From: JACNLC01 sp964607375
GTDB taxonomy: Bacteria > Fidelibacterota > Marinisomatia > SCGC-AAA003-L08 > JACNLC01
Direction of reading: 5' to 3'
NCBI GenBank assembly: GCA_964607375.1
Contig: CAZSJY010000018.1
Span: 1 to 32,269, forward strand
DNA: 32,269 nt
Below, piece after piece: positions 25,037 through 32,269 of the stretch. A model generated the notes under the pieces. The model saw nothing but the letters and a program-made list of their open reading frames with translations, did not search any database and had not been told where the DNA came from. Both the position numbers and the translations under genes were made by a program. Position 1 is the stretch's first letter. Each line of letters begins with the position of its first letter.

Positions 25037-25531
25037 ATGAATACAGAGATTAAAATATTTGTCACAGGAGGGACATTTGACAAGGAATATAACGAAGTCA
25101 ATGGTCAGTTATATTTTAAAAACACCCACCTTTATGAAATGCTTGACATGGCTCGTTGTAAGGTTGATTTGGATATTGAAACATTGATGATGCGAGATAG
25201 TTTGGATATGAATGATAGTAATCGCCAATATATTGTTAATCGTTGTAGAGATGAATCTCACAACAGAATTATGGTAACTCATGGAACAGATAAAATGGTG
25301 CAAACCGCAAAAGCTATTGCAGAAGAAGTTAAGGATAAAACCATCGTTTTGACTGGGGCAATAATTCCATATAAATTTGGTAGTTCCGATGGACTTTTTA
25401 ATCTTGGTAGTGCGTTATCTTTTGTTCAAACACTTCCTGCGGGAGTTTATATCGCAATGAATGGAAATTATTTTCATTGGGATAATGTGAAGAAAAATAA
25501 AAAATTAGGGATTTTTGAAACAATCCACTAG
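25037..25531 (+). CDS. single-domain asparaginase-like protein
   Basis: Protein of 164 residues corresponding to only the N-terminal domain of bacterial type asparaginases. A TTG at 25022 would add five residues, but ATG 25037 is preferred. The active-site elements are kept: TGGT at 10-13 with Tyr18 in the flap, the Thr-Asp pair in HGTD (82-85), and the Lys in TGAIIPYKFGSSD. The C-terminal domain that completes the tetramer site in full-length enzymes is absent, and the frame ends cleanly with TAG before the next gene. Stand-alone versions of this length exist in other bacteria, so it is probably a natural short form. Amidohydrolase activity is unproven. It lies 14 bases upstream of the permease gene. 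Confidence 0.85.
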   Translation: MNTEIKIFVTGGTFDKEYNEVNGQLYFKNTHLYEMLDMARCKVDLDIETLMMRDSLDMNDSNRQYIVNRCRDESHNRIMVTHGTDKMVQTAKAIAEEVKDKTIVLTGAIIPYKFGSSDGLFNLGSALSFVQTLPAGVYIAMNGNYFHWDNVKKNKKLGIFETIH

Positions 25532-25545
25532 CCGAAAGTCAAACA

Positions 25546-26844
25546 ATGAACTTTAAAAAAGAAATTCTAACATTATTGGTGATGCTAGGAGCATTTCTCG
25601 GATTTTACTTTTTCCCGGAACAGATATTTTCTACCCCAAATCCGATAACTGAAGCTATTCTATTGGTAAAGTGGTATGCTCGAGAACATGTAATTTTGTG
25701 TTTAATACCTGCGTTTTTTATTGCAGGGGCAATGGCAGTATTCCTCAACAAAAATGTCGTAATGAAATACTTGGGTGCAAACGCGAACAAATTCTTAGCA
25801 TATTGTGTGTCATCTATTTCAGGTTCTGTGTTAGCAGTTTGCTCATGCACAATTTTACCTTTGTTTGCTGGAATTTATAAAATGGGAGCAGGGCTTGGCC
25901 CCGCAACTGCTTTTTTATATGCAGGTCCCGCGATTAATGTTTTGGCAATTATACTAACATCAAGCGTATTGGGTTTGGAGCTAGGAGTTGCAAGAGCAGT
26001 TGGGGCAATATTGTTTAGTATAATAATTGGATTGTTAATGTCGTTTATTTTTCGGAATGAAAATTCTAGTCAACAAGAATCCGTTTTACCCGAGACAGTA
26101 AAAATCCGTCCACTTTATCAAACATCAATTTATTTTGGGTTGATGATTTTAATTCTCGTTATAGTAAACTGGTGTTGCGGGACTGAATCTTCATCGAGAT
26201 TTTGGAAATCAATTTATTCTTCAAAATGGATTATCACTTCAGTCTTAGCTACTATTTTTACGTTGGTACTTGGGCTTTGGTTTAAATTGAATTGGGGGAA
26301 ATTAATTTCAGTTACAGCTATCGTATCTGTGATTGCAATCTGGATACCGTTACCACCAACAGTTCCATTTGTGATAGCAATTATTGGGTTAATTTATATC
26401 AATGCAACTGGAAATAGTGAATCTAAAGAATGGTTAACCTCCACTTGGGAATTCGCTCGGCAAATCATTCCGTTGTTGTTTATTGGAGTTCTCATAGCTG
26501 GATTTTTGTTAGGGAATCCTGAAGGTGGGAAAGGTATCATTCCGTCAAATTGGATTAGTAATGCTGTTGGTGGTAATTCGATTGGGGCTAATTTATTTTC
26601 ATCTGTCGCCGGTGCTTTTATGTATTTTGCAACTCTAACGGAAATTCCGATTTTGCAAGGATTAATCAATAACGGTATGGGGAAAGGTCCCGCACTTGCT
26701 TTATTGCTTGCTGGTCCGGCGTTATCAATCCCAAATATGTTGGTTATACGAAGTGTTTTAGGTAATAAGAAAACTTTAGTGTTTGTTCTTCTGACAATAA
26801 TAATGGCAACTATTACAGGATATATCTACGGAAATATATTTTAA
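25546..26844 (+). CDS. CxC permease of the ArsP/DUF318 family
   Basis: Membrane permease of 432 residues of the ArsP_1 (PF03773, former DUF318) family. Two similar halves are seen. The first holds SGSVLAVCSCTILPLF with Cys99 and Cys101 (CxC in a membrane helix), followed by GAGLGPATAFLYAGPAINVLA; the second holds the matching KGPALALLLAGPALSIPNM without the cysteines. A further Cys pair (Cys210-Cys211) sits at the end of a membrane segment. Members are proposed to move organoarsenicals, metals or other thiol-reactive solutes. The neighbouring CxxC thioredoxin-like gene is a recurrent partner of this family. The ribosome site is weak. The start overlaps nothing; the gene is probably co-transcribed with the three genes that follow. 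Confidence 0.9.
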   Translation: MNFKKEILTLLVMLGAFLGFYFFPEQIFSTPNPITEAILLVKWYAREHVILCLIPAFFIAGAMAVFLNKNVVMKYLGANANKFLAYCVSSISGSVLAVCSCTILPLFAGIYKMGAGLGPATAFLYAGPAINVLAIILTSSVLGLELGVARAVGAILFSIIIGLLMSFIFRNENSSQQESVLPETVKIRPLYQTSIYFGLMILILVIVNWCCGTESSSRFWKSIYSSKWIITSVLATIFTLVLGLWFKLNWGKLISVTAIVSVIAIWIPLPPTVPFVIAIIGLIYINATGNSESKEWLTSTWEFARQIIPLLFIGVLIAGFLLGNPEGGKGIIPSNWISNAVGGNSIGANLFSSVAGAFMYFATLTEIPILQGLINNGMGKGPALALLLAGPALSIPNMLVIRSVLGNKKTLVFVLLTIIMATITGYIYGNIF

Positions 26845-26883
26845 TGATTATTGTGAAAGAATGATGATAGAGAAAAAAAAACA

Positions 26884-27051
26884 ATGATTGGACCAAAACC
26901 TTTATGCGGGAGTTGTGTGTATCTTACGAAAGGTGGGAAGTGCAAAGCGTTTCCAAAAGGTATTCCTGAGGAAATACAATGGGATGGCTACGACCACAGA
27001 AAACCATTTAAGGGCGATAATGGAATAAGATATAAAAAGAGGAAATTATGA
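26884..27051 (+). CDS. small Cys-containing protein, 55 residues
   Basis: A short gene too small for most callers. It reads MIGPKPLCGSCVYL, then GGKCKAFPKGIPEEI, then DHRKPFKGDNGIRY, ending KKRKL. The CxxC (Cys8, Cys11) plus Cys20 and the AFPxGIP and GDNGI blocks match a widespread but unnamed family of small bacterial proteins (pattern C-x2-C ... C-x-AFPxGIPxxI ... DHxxPxxGDxGI). A metal site is likely but not proven. Its TGA overlaps the ATG of the thioredoxin-like gene (ATGA), which supports both its reality and a shared job. An earlier ATG at 26861 is out of frame. Confidence 0.78.
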   Translation: MIGPKPLCGSCVYLTKGGKCKAFPKGIPEEIQWDGYDHRKPFKGDNGIRYKKRKL

Positions 27052-27287
27052 AGAAAATTCAAGTATTGGGACCGGGATGTTCAAAATGTAATCGCTTGGC
27101 AGAAATAGTCAAAGAAGTTGCAGATTCAATTAGTATCGAATATGAATTTGAGAAAATAACGGACATAACTCTTATTATGGGACTTGGTGTAATGATGACT
27201 CCCGGCTTGCTCATTGATGGAATAATCAAATCTCAAGGGATAATACCCGATAATGATAAAATTAAAGAATGGTTAACTGAAAAATAG
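27048..27287 (+). CDS. thioredoxin-like small redox protein (CxxC)
   Basis: Protein of 79 residues of the redox-active disulfide protein 2 / MTH895-like thioredoxin family. It begins MKKIQVLGPGCSKCNRL with CxxC at Cys11 and Cys14, and has the cis-Pro in MMTPGLLIDG at about 55-56, the two thioredoxin-fold marks. It is much shorter than classical thioredoxin, as usual for this family. It overlaps the Cys-peptide gene by four bases and follows the CxC permease, so it may reduce the permease or its thiol-bound cargo. GAGG lies at a good distance before the start. Confidence 0.92.
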   Translation: MKKIQVLGPGCSKCNRLAEIVKEVADSISIEYEFEKITDITLIMGLGVMMTPGLLIDGIIKSQGIIPDNDKIKEWLTEK

Positions 27288-27294
27288 GATAATT

Positions 27295-27476
27295 ATGAAA
27301 TCAAAATTTACATTTACAACTGCAATAAATTGTATGGATGGGCGAGTTCAAATTCCTGTGATTGAATGGATGAAACAGAAATTTAATGCCCAATTTGTAG
27401 ATATGATAACAGAACCCGGACCTGACAAAATATTATCAAAAGAAACATCGGAATTGGTGAATTCAATTCGCAATCG
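27295..27476 (+). CDS. beta-carbonic-anhydrase-like protein, 5' part only
   Basis: The first 60 codons of a small protein read MKSKFTFTTAINCMDGRVQI, then IEWMKQKF and MITEPGPDKIL, before the assembly gap. The INCMDGRVQ block (the Cys-x-Asp-x-Arg zinc-site motif of beta carbonic anhydrases) and the ITEPGP strand match short (about 130-residue) CA-like proteins found in many anaerobes. The second half, which should hold the GHxxC zinc ligands, is missing, so zinc binding cannot be judged. It starts seven bases after the thioredoxin-like gene, with GGAT before the ATG, and is the last visible gene of that run. Confidence 0.8.
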
Positions 27477-27576
27477 NNNNNNNNNNNNNNNNNNNNNNNN
27501 NNNNNNNNNNNNNNNNNNNNNNNNNNNNNNNNNNNNNNNNNNNNNNNNNNNNNNNNNNNNNNNNNNNNNNNNNNNN
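27477..27576. other. assembly gap of 100 N
   Basis: Exactly 100 N, the usual placeholder for a gap of unknown length. It removes the end of the CA-like gene and the end of rmuC. Frames read through it are artefacts, and the distance between the two sides is unknown. Confidence 0.98.
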
Positions 27577-28733
27577 TTACGAAGCGGTTTTTCGAGTTGT
27601 CGAGTTCGAGTAGAATAAAGTAAATCGTAATTTTTTCTAGCAGTTTCCAATGCTTTACCCATTTTATCCATAACATTCGAAAACTTGTCCCATTGTTTCT
27701 TAAAATCTGAGAGTAAATTCATAACTTCAGTAGCTCTTTCTTCAATCAAAAAGTTCTGCGTAGCCTGACTTACTAATGACAATACCGCATATAGAGTTAA
27801 AGGAGAACAGAGCAAGACTCCTTTTTCAAGTGCAAAATCTATAATTTTGGCATCTTCTTTATTAATAAATCCGTAGATTGATTCGTTTGGAATAAACATC
27901 ATAACATAATCCAAAGTGCCTTCCGTGGGATTAATGTAAGCTCGTCCGGCGATTGCTTTAATGTGGTTACGAACATCCTTGAGGAACTCTTTCTTTTCTG
28001 TAATTTGCTCTTCTTCTCTTTCAGCATTTACGAATTTGTCATAATGGGCCAATGGGAATTTAACATCCATATTTAGAATTTTTTCCTTTGGGAGTAAAAA
28101 TGTAAAATCGGGTTTTTCTCCGGATTCAACCATTTGTTGTTTGCGATAATTTATATTTTCCACCATTCCGATTGTACGCAGAATATCCTCTACCATTCGC
28201 TCGCCCCATTGCCCGCGTTGCTGAGAAGATGATAATACTCGTTGAAGTTTTTCAGTAGTATTTTGCAACCGAACAGTTTGACTTTTGCTATCATCCAAAC
28301 TGGTTTTAAGTTCAGTGGATTGAGTCCGAATATTCTCCAAAGTTTTACTCATTTCGCCAAGATTTTGGTCGATGAGTTTTTTCTTTTCTGTGAGTTTAGT
28401 TTCGGTATTATCGGATAGACTTTTGAATTTTTCTCCTGCAATTTTCAGAAATTCCTCGCTGTTTCCTTTGAGTGCTTCAGATGCTAATGCTTTAAACGCA
28501 TTTTCCATTTCTTCTCGGACTTCTTTAACACGCTTTTTCTCTTCTTCAATTCGTTTTTCGACTTCTTCGATTCGAGTTTTAGCAATCACTTCTGCTTGCC
28601 GAGCTTTTGAAAGTTGATTATTTAAATTGTCGAATTCTTCTTTTGTGAATTGATTGGTAGATTTTCCTCGAATTATCCATCCGATAATAATTCCAAGAAT
28701 TAATGCGACTATTGCAATGATGGCTTCTAACAT
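27577..28733 (-). CDS. rmuC: DNA recombination protein RmuC, C-terminus missing
   Basis: RmuC-family protein, 385 residues visible. An N-terminal membrane segment (about 3-24) is followed by a long coiled coil (about 30-190, rich in EE/KK heptads), then the RmuC nuclease-like core: WGERMVEDILRTIGM, KPDFTFLLP, NMDVKFPLAHYDKF, and FIPNESIYGF, all in family order. The reading frame is open into the gap after RQLEKPLR, so the last residues are lost rather than mutated. RmuC limits inversions at short inverted repeats; its biochemical role as a nuclease is predicted from the fold. GAGG lies before ATG 28733. It follows the barrel gene by 28 bases and may be in its transcript. Confidence 0.92.
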
Positions 28734-28761
28734 AATTTATTCCTCTTAAAAATTAGGTAGC

Positions 28762-30168
28762 TTAAAACAATTTAATTATGGATAACTTAAACAATCCTCC
28801 ACCATATATTTTAGTACTTTCTTTAAGATCATCTTCAGGGATCTCAATATAATAGATTTTTAAAGGTATTTGTTGATCAAAATAAAGATTAAATATTATT
28901 GATTTATAATTGTATTCATATTCAAATCCTAAATTAATTGCATTTTTCCCAATTATATTGAGTTTTTGTTTTGATGGATCTGTTAGTGGTAATCCAAAAC
29001 TATTTATTGGGATTGTAGTTAAACTAATATCATATTCTTCTTTGTGTGCTGAAATATTGAATGATATTATTGATGAATTATAAAATAACTTGTATTGAGT
29101 TAGAAAATTATACTGTTTCAATAAACCATTATCTTTGTTATTTACAATTGGAGCTCCAAATAATGTAAATAAATCATTACTAATTGTACTTGTACGCAAA
29201 CGAGCAGAAGCATTTGTATCTAATTGGCGATAAGAAAAACCATATTGAAAGCTATAATTTTCATATATTTTAGTGTGATTAAAGCCAGCAAAATGAATTC
29301 TAGTATTAAAACAATTAATTTTTAGAAATTTTATCGAGTTCTGATAGAAACTGAATTCTGTTTTCTTATCAACAAAATAATAGAACCAATCCACTTTATT
29401 TTTTTGATTAATTGATGCAATACCTCCAGTTTCAAATCTAATTATATTATTTTCTGGAGACTCAAGTTTATTTTGCTCTGATGAAATACCTGAATTTTTC
29501 ACCCACAATGTATTTTGAAAAAGGAATTTATCATTATTGTAAGTCACTTTAAATTTATAATAATTGTCTAACCTAAATAAATCTTGAGGAAAATAAATGA
29601 AATCTTCATACGACAGTAACAAAGAAATTGGTGTATTTATTTTGGAATATTCCATTTCTACTGTTGTAATATTCCTGATATTGTATTCTAGTAAAGTTCC
29701 GTATGATAGTTTTAATAAATGTTCGTTTATTTTTATCCAACCCACCTGTCTTGAATTACTAAAACTATTTATATAACTTACTGAAGCGGATTGATATTTT
29801 TGTTTATAATGAAAATGAAAATTTGTATCAATTTGTTCAATTTGTTGAAAAATGTTTAGGTAACTTATATGTAATTTGCCATTATTATTTATTTTTTGTT
29901 TATAATTGACCCCACTGTTAATTTCATAAATGTTTAAAGAACTTTCAAAATCTCTAATACCAATATGTGTATTATTCAAAAATTCTAAATAAGATATTGA
30001 ATCAGTAACATTATAGTGGTTTGTAATATTAGGATGTAGCCAATTTTCAGTACCAAATTGAGAAAACAAAATTGAAAAAAAGATAATAAATAGAAAAGGG
30101 GAAGCAAAAACTCCCCCCTTATATAAAGTTGATTTTTCAGAATTAATCAGAAGTTTTCTCCCAATCAT
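28762..30168 (-). CDS. putative outer membrane beta-barrel protein, unknown
   Basis: Protein of 468 residues, not assigned to a family. From ATG 30168 an N-region is followed by a hydrophobic core (FLFIIFFSILFSQFG, about 26-40), a likely signal peptide. The rest is made of alternating aromatic/hydrophobic and polar residues in about 10-residue strands, rich in Tyr, Phe, Asn and Ser, ending in Leu-Phe (C-terminal Phe). This is what an outer membrane barrel looks like. A TTG at 30192 would extend it by eight residues and is less likely. It overlaps the upstream lipoprotein gene by 26 bases, so the two are probably a functional pair. A terminator-like hairpin lies inside its signal-peptide codons. 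Confidence 0.7.
   Translation of the reverse strand: MIGRKLLINSEKSTLYKGGVFASPFLFIIFFSILFSQFGTENWLHPNITNHYNVTDSISYLEFLNNTHIGIRDFESSLNIYEINSGVNYKQKINNNGKLHISYLNIFQQIEQIDTNFHFHYKQKYQSASVSYINSFSNSRQVGWIKINEHLLKLSYGTLLEYNIRNITTVEMEYSKINTPISLLLSYEDFIYFPQDLFRLDNYYKFKVTYNNDKFLFQNTLWVKNSGISSEQNKLESPENNIIRFETGGIASINQKNKVDWFYYFVDKKTEFSFYQNSIKFLKINCFNTRIHFAGFNHTKIYENYSFQYGFSYRQLDTNASARLRTSTISNDLFTLFGAPIVNNKDNGLLKQYNFLTQYKLFYNSSIISFNISAHKEEYDISLTTIPINSFGLPLTDPSKQKLNIIGKNAINLGFEYEYNYKSIIFNLYFDQQIPLKIYYIEIPEDDLKESTKIYGGGLFKLSIIKLF
30098..30117 (-). terminator. terminator-like hairpin inside the barrel gene's 5' end
   Basis: On the minus strand GGGGGAG (30117-30111) pairs with CTTCCCC (30104-30098), with one G-U, around TTTTTG. 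TTTTCTATTT follows, with a T7 run a little further on. It lies 26 bases after the lipoprotein stop, a natural terminator position, but the next gene's signal peptide is encoded through it (GGVFASPF). It may partly terminate, lowering expression of the second gene. Confidence 0.55.
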
Positions 30169-32113
30169 CTTCGTCCATTTCGAAGATCTCAATAAATAAT
30201 TTTTCTGCCGTCATTCCAGGGAGAAGCCCACTAAATGTAGCATCCGGCCAGGCGCCTATCCACTCATCAAATGTATCGGCATTCCAAGTTAAAATTGGGT
30301 AAATCCCACTTCCATATTCTTCAACTTCGTAAACTTCCCAATACAAGTAATCATAAACATTATTAACTCCAACATTCAAGTATCCATTCCAATAAATACT
30401 TACTCTAATCATATAAGTATTGGATCCATATTGAGATATAAGTTCATCAAATCTAGCATCTACTATATCTATTACATTTTGAGGTACATCTATATTTCCC
30501 CAACTATCAATATCTATATTTCCGTAAGGATCAATTTCTTTACTATAATCGAAATCATAATAATCACTTTCATCTACTGTTATATTAAATGATATGTAGT
30601 CACTATCCCACGCAATTTGGTTTTGCCAATCCCAATCGTACCAAGTTCCTACATCGACAGAGTAACCTGGGAGTAATTCTTTTAAATTATTAGGTGGAGA
30701 AGTTAAAAAATTACTAATATTTATAGTTACATTATGCTCTGTTTCAACTACCCACTCAACATCCCAATATATGGTTGTGTTTAGTTCTTCTTCGGGTAAC
30801 GCATAGCCTTCGTAATTACAATAAATTGTGAGACATTCAATGTTTTGGTATTCAGACATAAGAACAGTTAAACGAGCATCCACAGCTAATGATATGTCAT
30901 CGGGAACATCACCATAATTTTCCAAATATGGTCCATTGTAGCCATAACCCCAATAATAACTATAACCAAAGCTAATATATTCGTCATAATCTACATAAAA
31001 AGAGATTGACTCTTGACCATCATCCCATTCCCAATCTTCAAACGAAATTGTTACTTCGGTGTCATTATTTAGAACAGAATCAGCTTCGTCTAGCAATTCT
31101 TGTATTGTATGTCCGATTTCAGTAACCATCTCGTTTTCAAGTTCCTGCACATCAGTATAAAGAATTAAATCATATTCAATATCATCATCATTCTCTAAAA
31201 AATCAAGTGAAGAACTTATACAAGAAACTATGCTATTCAAATCCGCGTGTGCGTTTGGCAGTGAATTTTCTTGACCTGATCGAATTGTTAGAAAATCAGA
31301 ATTTTGCTCAAATATTTCAAAATCACCTTCATTGTTTTCCCAATCATAGTAAGGTACATTTACATTATAAGTTATTATAGTATAACAAATTGATCGTAAA
31401 GAATGAAGAAATGCTTTTGTTAGATAGAATTCTGTATCATCTAAAACGATAGGATCTTGCTCTATATCTCCCATCATTTGTGGTGTGATTGTAAAAGTAA
31501 ATCCTTTTCCAACTACTTTAGCAAGCCGTTCAATTGCATAAGATAATCTACTCACGAACTCATTTTCTATTAAGTTTTGAATTTCTTCAAGTTCAAGGTT
31601 AGAACCATCCCTTTTTAATTCAAAAGATTTTGGTGTGCTTTTAATTGGTAATTGGTCTAAAATTGTAACCATTGATGGTACACGAAATGCCTGAGCTGAC
31701 TTGGGTAATCCATAGCGATATCCATTATTATTTATTCGTAATAATTTTCCTAAGGAATCTTCTTCTGTATCGAAAAAGTCTTCTTCATCTACATATTCAC
31801 TCCAATCTTCTAGTGCTTGGTTGAATTCAGAATCTTGAGTGACAATTAACAATCCTGTCATTCCGGCTCCAAAATTGGCTCCAGGGTCATCAGGATTTTG
31901 CGAAAGGGCTTCATTATAAAGCTCATTTGCAGATGTAAAATCGATATCTTCTACGCTCTCAGGATCGGTACTATATAAAGCTTCAAATACATCTTCTAAT
32001 GCCTGATCCGCTACTTGCACATCTTCTGATACATCGACATGTGTCGTTTCCTCACATCCAATGACAAGTAATAATATACTAATTAAGATGAAACTAAGTT
32101 TGTTTTTTTGCAT
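30143..32113 (-). CDS. acidic lipoprotein with duplicated C-terminal domain, unknown
   Basis: Lipoprotein of 656 residues. A typical signal peptide ends in VIGC (Cys20), followed by Glu-Glu. Residues about 60-105 look like a TPR-type helical repeat (ANELYNEALSQNPDDPGANFGAG). Two copies of a beta-rich, strongly acidic domain of about 130-145 residues make up the end. Copy one (about 354-484) holds VDARLTVLMSEYQ, IYWDVEWV and LLPGYS; copy two (about 488-634) holds VDARFDELISQYG, YWEVYEV and LLPGMT. The composition (very high Asp, Glu, Tyr, Trp) suggests a surface or calcium-binding protein, but no known family is evident. The start has a strong AAGGAG five bases upstream. It is first in a run with the barrel gene. 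Confidence 0.85.
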   Translation of the reverse strand: MQKNKLSFILISILLLVIGCEETTHVDVSEDVQVADQALEDVFEALYSTDPESVEDIDFTSANELYNEALSQNPDDPGANFGAGMTGLLIVTQDSEFNQALEDWSEYVDEEDFFDTEEDSLGKLLRINNNGYRYGLPKSAQAFRVPSMVTILDQLPIKSTPKSFELKRDGSNLELEEIQNLIENEFVSRLSYAIERLAKVVGKGFTFTITPQMMGDIEQDPIVLDDTEFYLTKAFLHSLRSICYTIITYNVNVPYYDWENNEGDFEIFEQNSDFLTIRSGQENSLPNAHADLNSIVSCISSSLDFLENDDDIEYDLILYTDVQELENEMVTEIGHTIQELLDEADSVLNNDTEVTISFEDWEWDDGQESISFYVDYDEYISFGYSYYWGYGYNGPYLENYGDVPDDISLAVDARLTVLMSEYQNIECLTIYCNYEGYALPEEELNTTIYWDVEWVVETEHNVTINISNFLTSPPNNLKELLPGYSVDVGTWYDWDWQNQIAWDSDYISFNITVDESDYYDFDYSKEIDPYGNIDIDSWGNIDVPQNVIDIVDARFDELISQYGSNTYMIRVSIYWNGYLNVGVNNVYDYLYWEVYEVEEYGSGIYPILTWNADTFDEWIGAWPDATFSGLLPGMTAEKLFIEIFEMDEDDWEKTSD

Positions 32114-32136
32114 GTTAACTCCTTATTATTTAATTA

Positions 32137-32153
32137 AGTTTATAAACTATAAT
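32137..32153 (+). promoter_or_regulatory. candidate miaA promoter -10 and palindrome
   Basis: The 59-base divergent gap between the lipoprotein and miaA genes holds AGTTTATAAACT, a perfect 12-bp palindrome (32137-32148), overlapping TATAAT at 32148-32153 on the plus strand. No good -35 is seen. Both genes could be driven from here. Confidence 0.35.
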
Positions 32154-32172
32154 TGTAATTTAGATAAAGTAT

Positions 32173-32269
32173 ATGTCGTATAACAAGGTAAATCTAATTG
32201 TCGTATTGGGACCGACGGCTACTGGAAAAACGAGTGTAGCTGTGAAAATTGCAGAAAAATTCAATGGGG
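32173..32269 (+). CDS. miaA: tRNA dimethylallyltransferase MiaA, 5' end only
   Basis: The first 32 codons of a gene running off the right edge. MSYNKVNLIVVLGPTATGKTSVAVKIAEKFNG carries the P-loop GPTATGKTS at 13-21, the form typical of MiaA (GPTASGKT), where Asn/Thr-Ala-Ser/Thr follows the Gly-Pro. MiaA adds the isopentenyl group to A37 of tRNAs reading UNN codons. Other P-loop kinases begin differently after the Gly-Pro-Thr, so the call is good in spite of the short length. Confidence 0.8.
   Translation, partial: MSYNKVNLIVVLGPTATGKTSVAVKIAEKFNG

Noticed and set aside
27295..27618. Frames reading through the N run (also 27348-28733 and 27383-27676)
   Set aside because: They continue only because N does not encode stops; the real genes were cut at the gap edges.
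1..32269. CRISPR arrays, tRNA/rRNA genes, phage or toxin-antitoxin modules
   Set aside because: No regularly spaced repeats, no cloverleaf-like sequence noticed by eye, and no defence or phage signature in any reading frame.

Overview
The window is AT-rich and densely packed with genes in short runs on both strands. It looks like a contig from an uncultured Gram-negative bacterium of the FCB superphylum (Ignavibacteria, Marinimicrobia, Cloacimonadota or a relative). The reasons are a secreted peptidase ending in a YPNPFNP-type C-terminal sorting domain (type IX secretion), several lipoproteins and a barrel-like outer membrane protein, System II cytochrome c maturation, a menaquinone methyltransferase, and weak ribosome binding sites at many starts. 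The exact phylum cannot be fixed from the sequence. A run of exactly 100 N (27477-27576) is a scaffold gap, so everything to its right is only provisionally adjacent.

Layout: 1-200 is a non-coding cluster of palindromes, probably the relic of a mobile or REP-like element. 367-3311 is a tight System II (ResB/CcsA) operon with an unrecognised membrane-anchored protein between the two synthase halves. 3383-6247 is a large secreted M1 peptidase. 6300-7343 (minus) is selD, whose true N-terminus contains an in-frame UGA at codon 17 followed directly by a bacterial SECIS-like hairpin, so SelD is itself a selenoprotein. 7515-13205 holds two consecutive TldD/TldE-type protease pairs, followed by an M16 lipoprotein peptidase and an M1-like peptidase (13290-17954).

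18037-19758 encodes a YitT-family and a TauE/SafE-family membrane protein. Facing them on the minus strand are a small unknown protein, manC, and an Ig-like (Big_5) lipoprotein. These are followed by yqgE/algH, radC (minus) and menG. 25037-27476 is a plus-strand run: a single-domain asparaginase-like protein, a CxC permease of the ArsP/DUF318 type, a 55-residue Cys-containing protein, a CxxC thioredoxin-like protein, and a beta-carbonic-anhydrase-like protein cut by the gap. Right of the gap, on the minus strand, are rmuC (C-terminus lost in the gap), a putative outer membrane barrel, and an acidic lipoprotein with a duplicated domain. The first codons of miaA lie at the right edge.

Main points: the selenocysteine-containing SelD, which conventional ORF calling truncates and which implies the genome decodes UGA as Sec; the permease / Cys-peptide / thioredoxin / CA-like module; the twin TldD/TldE pairs; and the unrecognised lipoprotein-barrel pair, with a terminator-like hairpin inside the signal-peptide codons of the second gene. 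No CRISPR array, rRNA, tRNA or intact transposase gene was seen.
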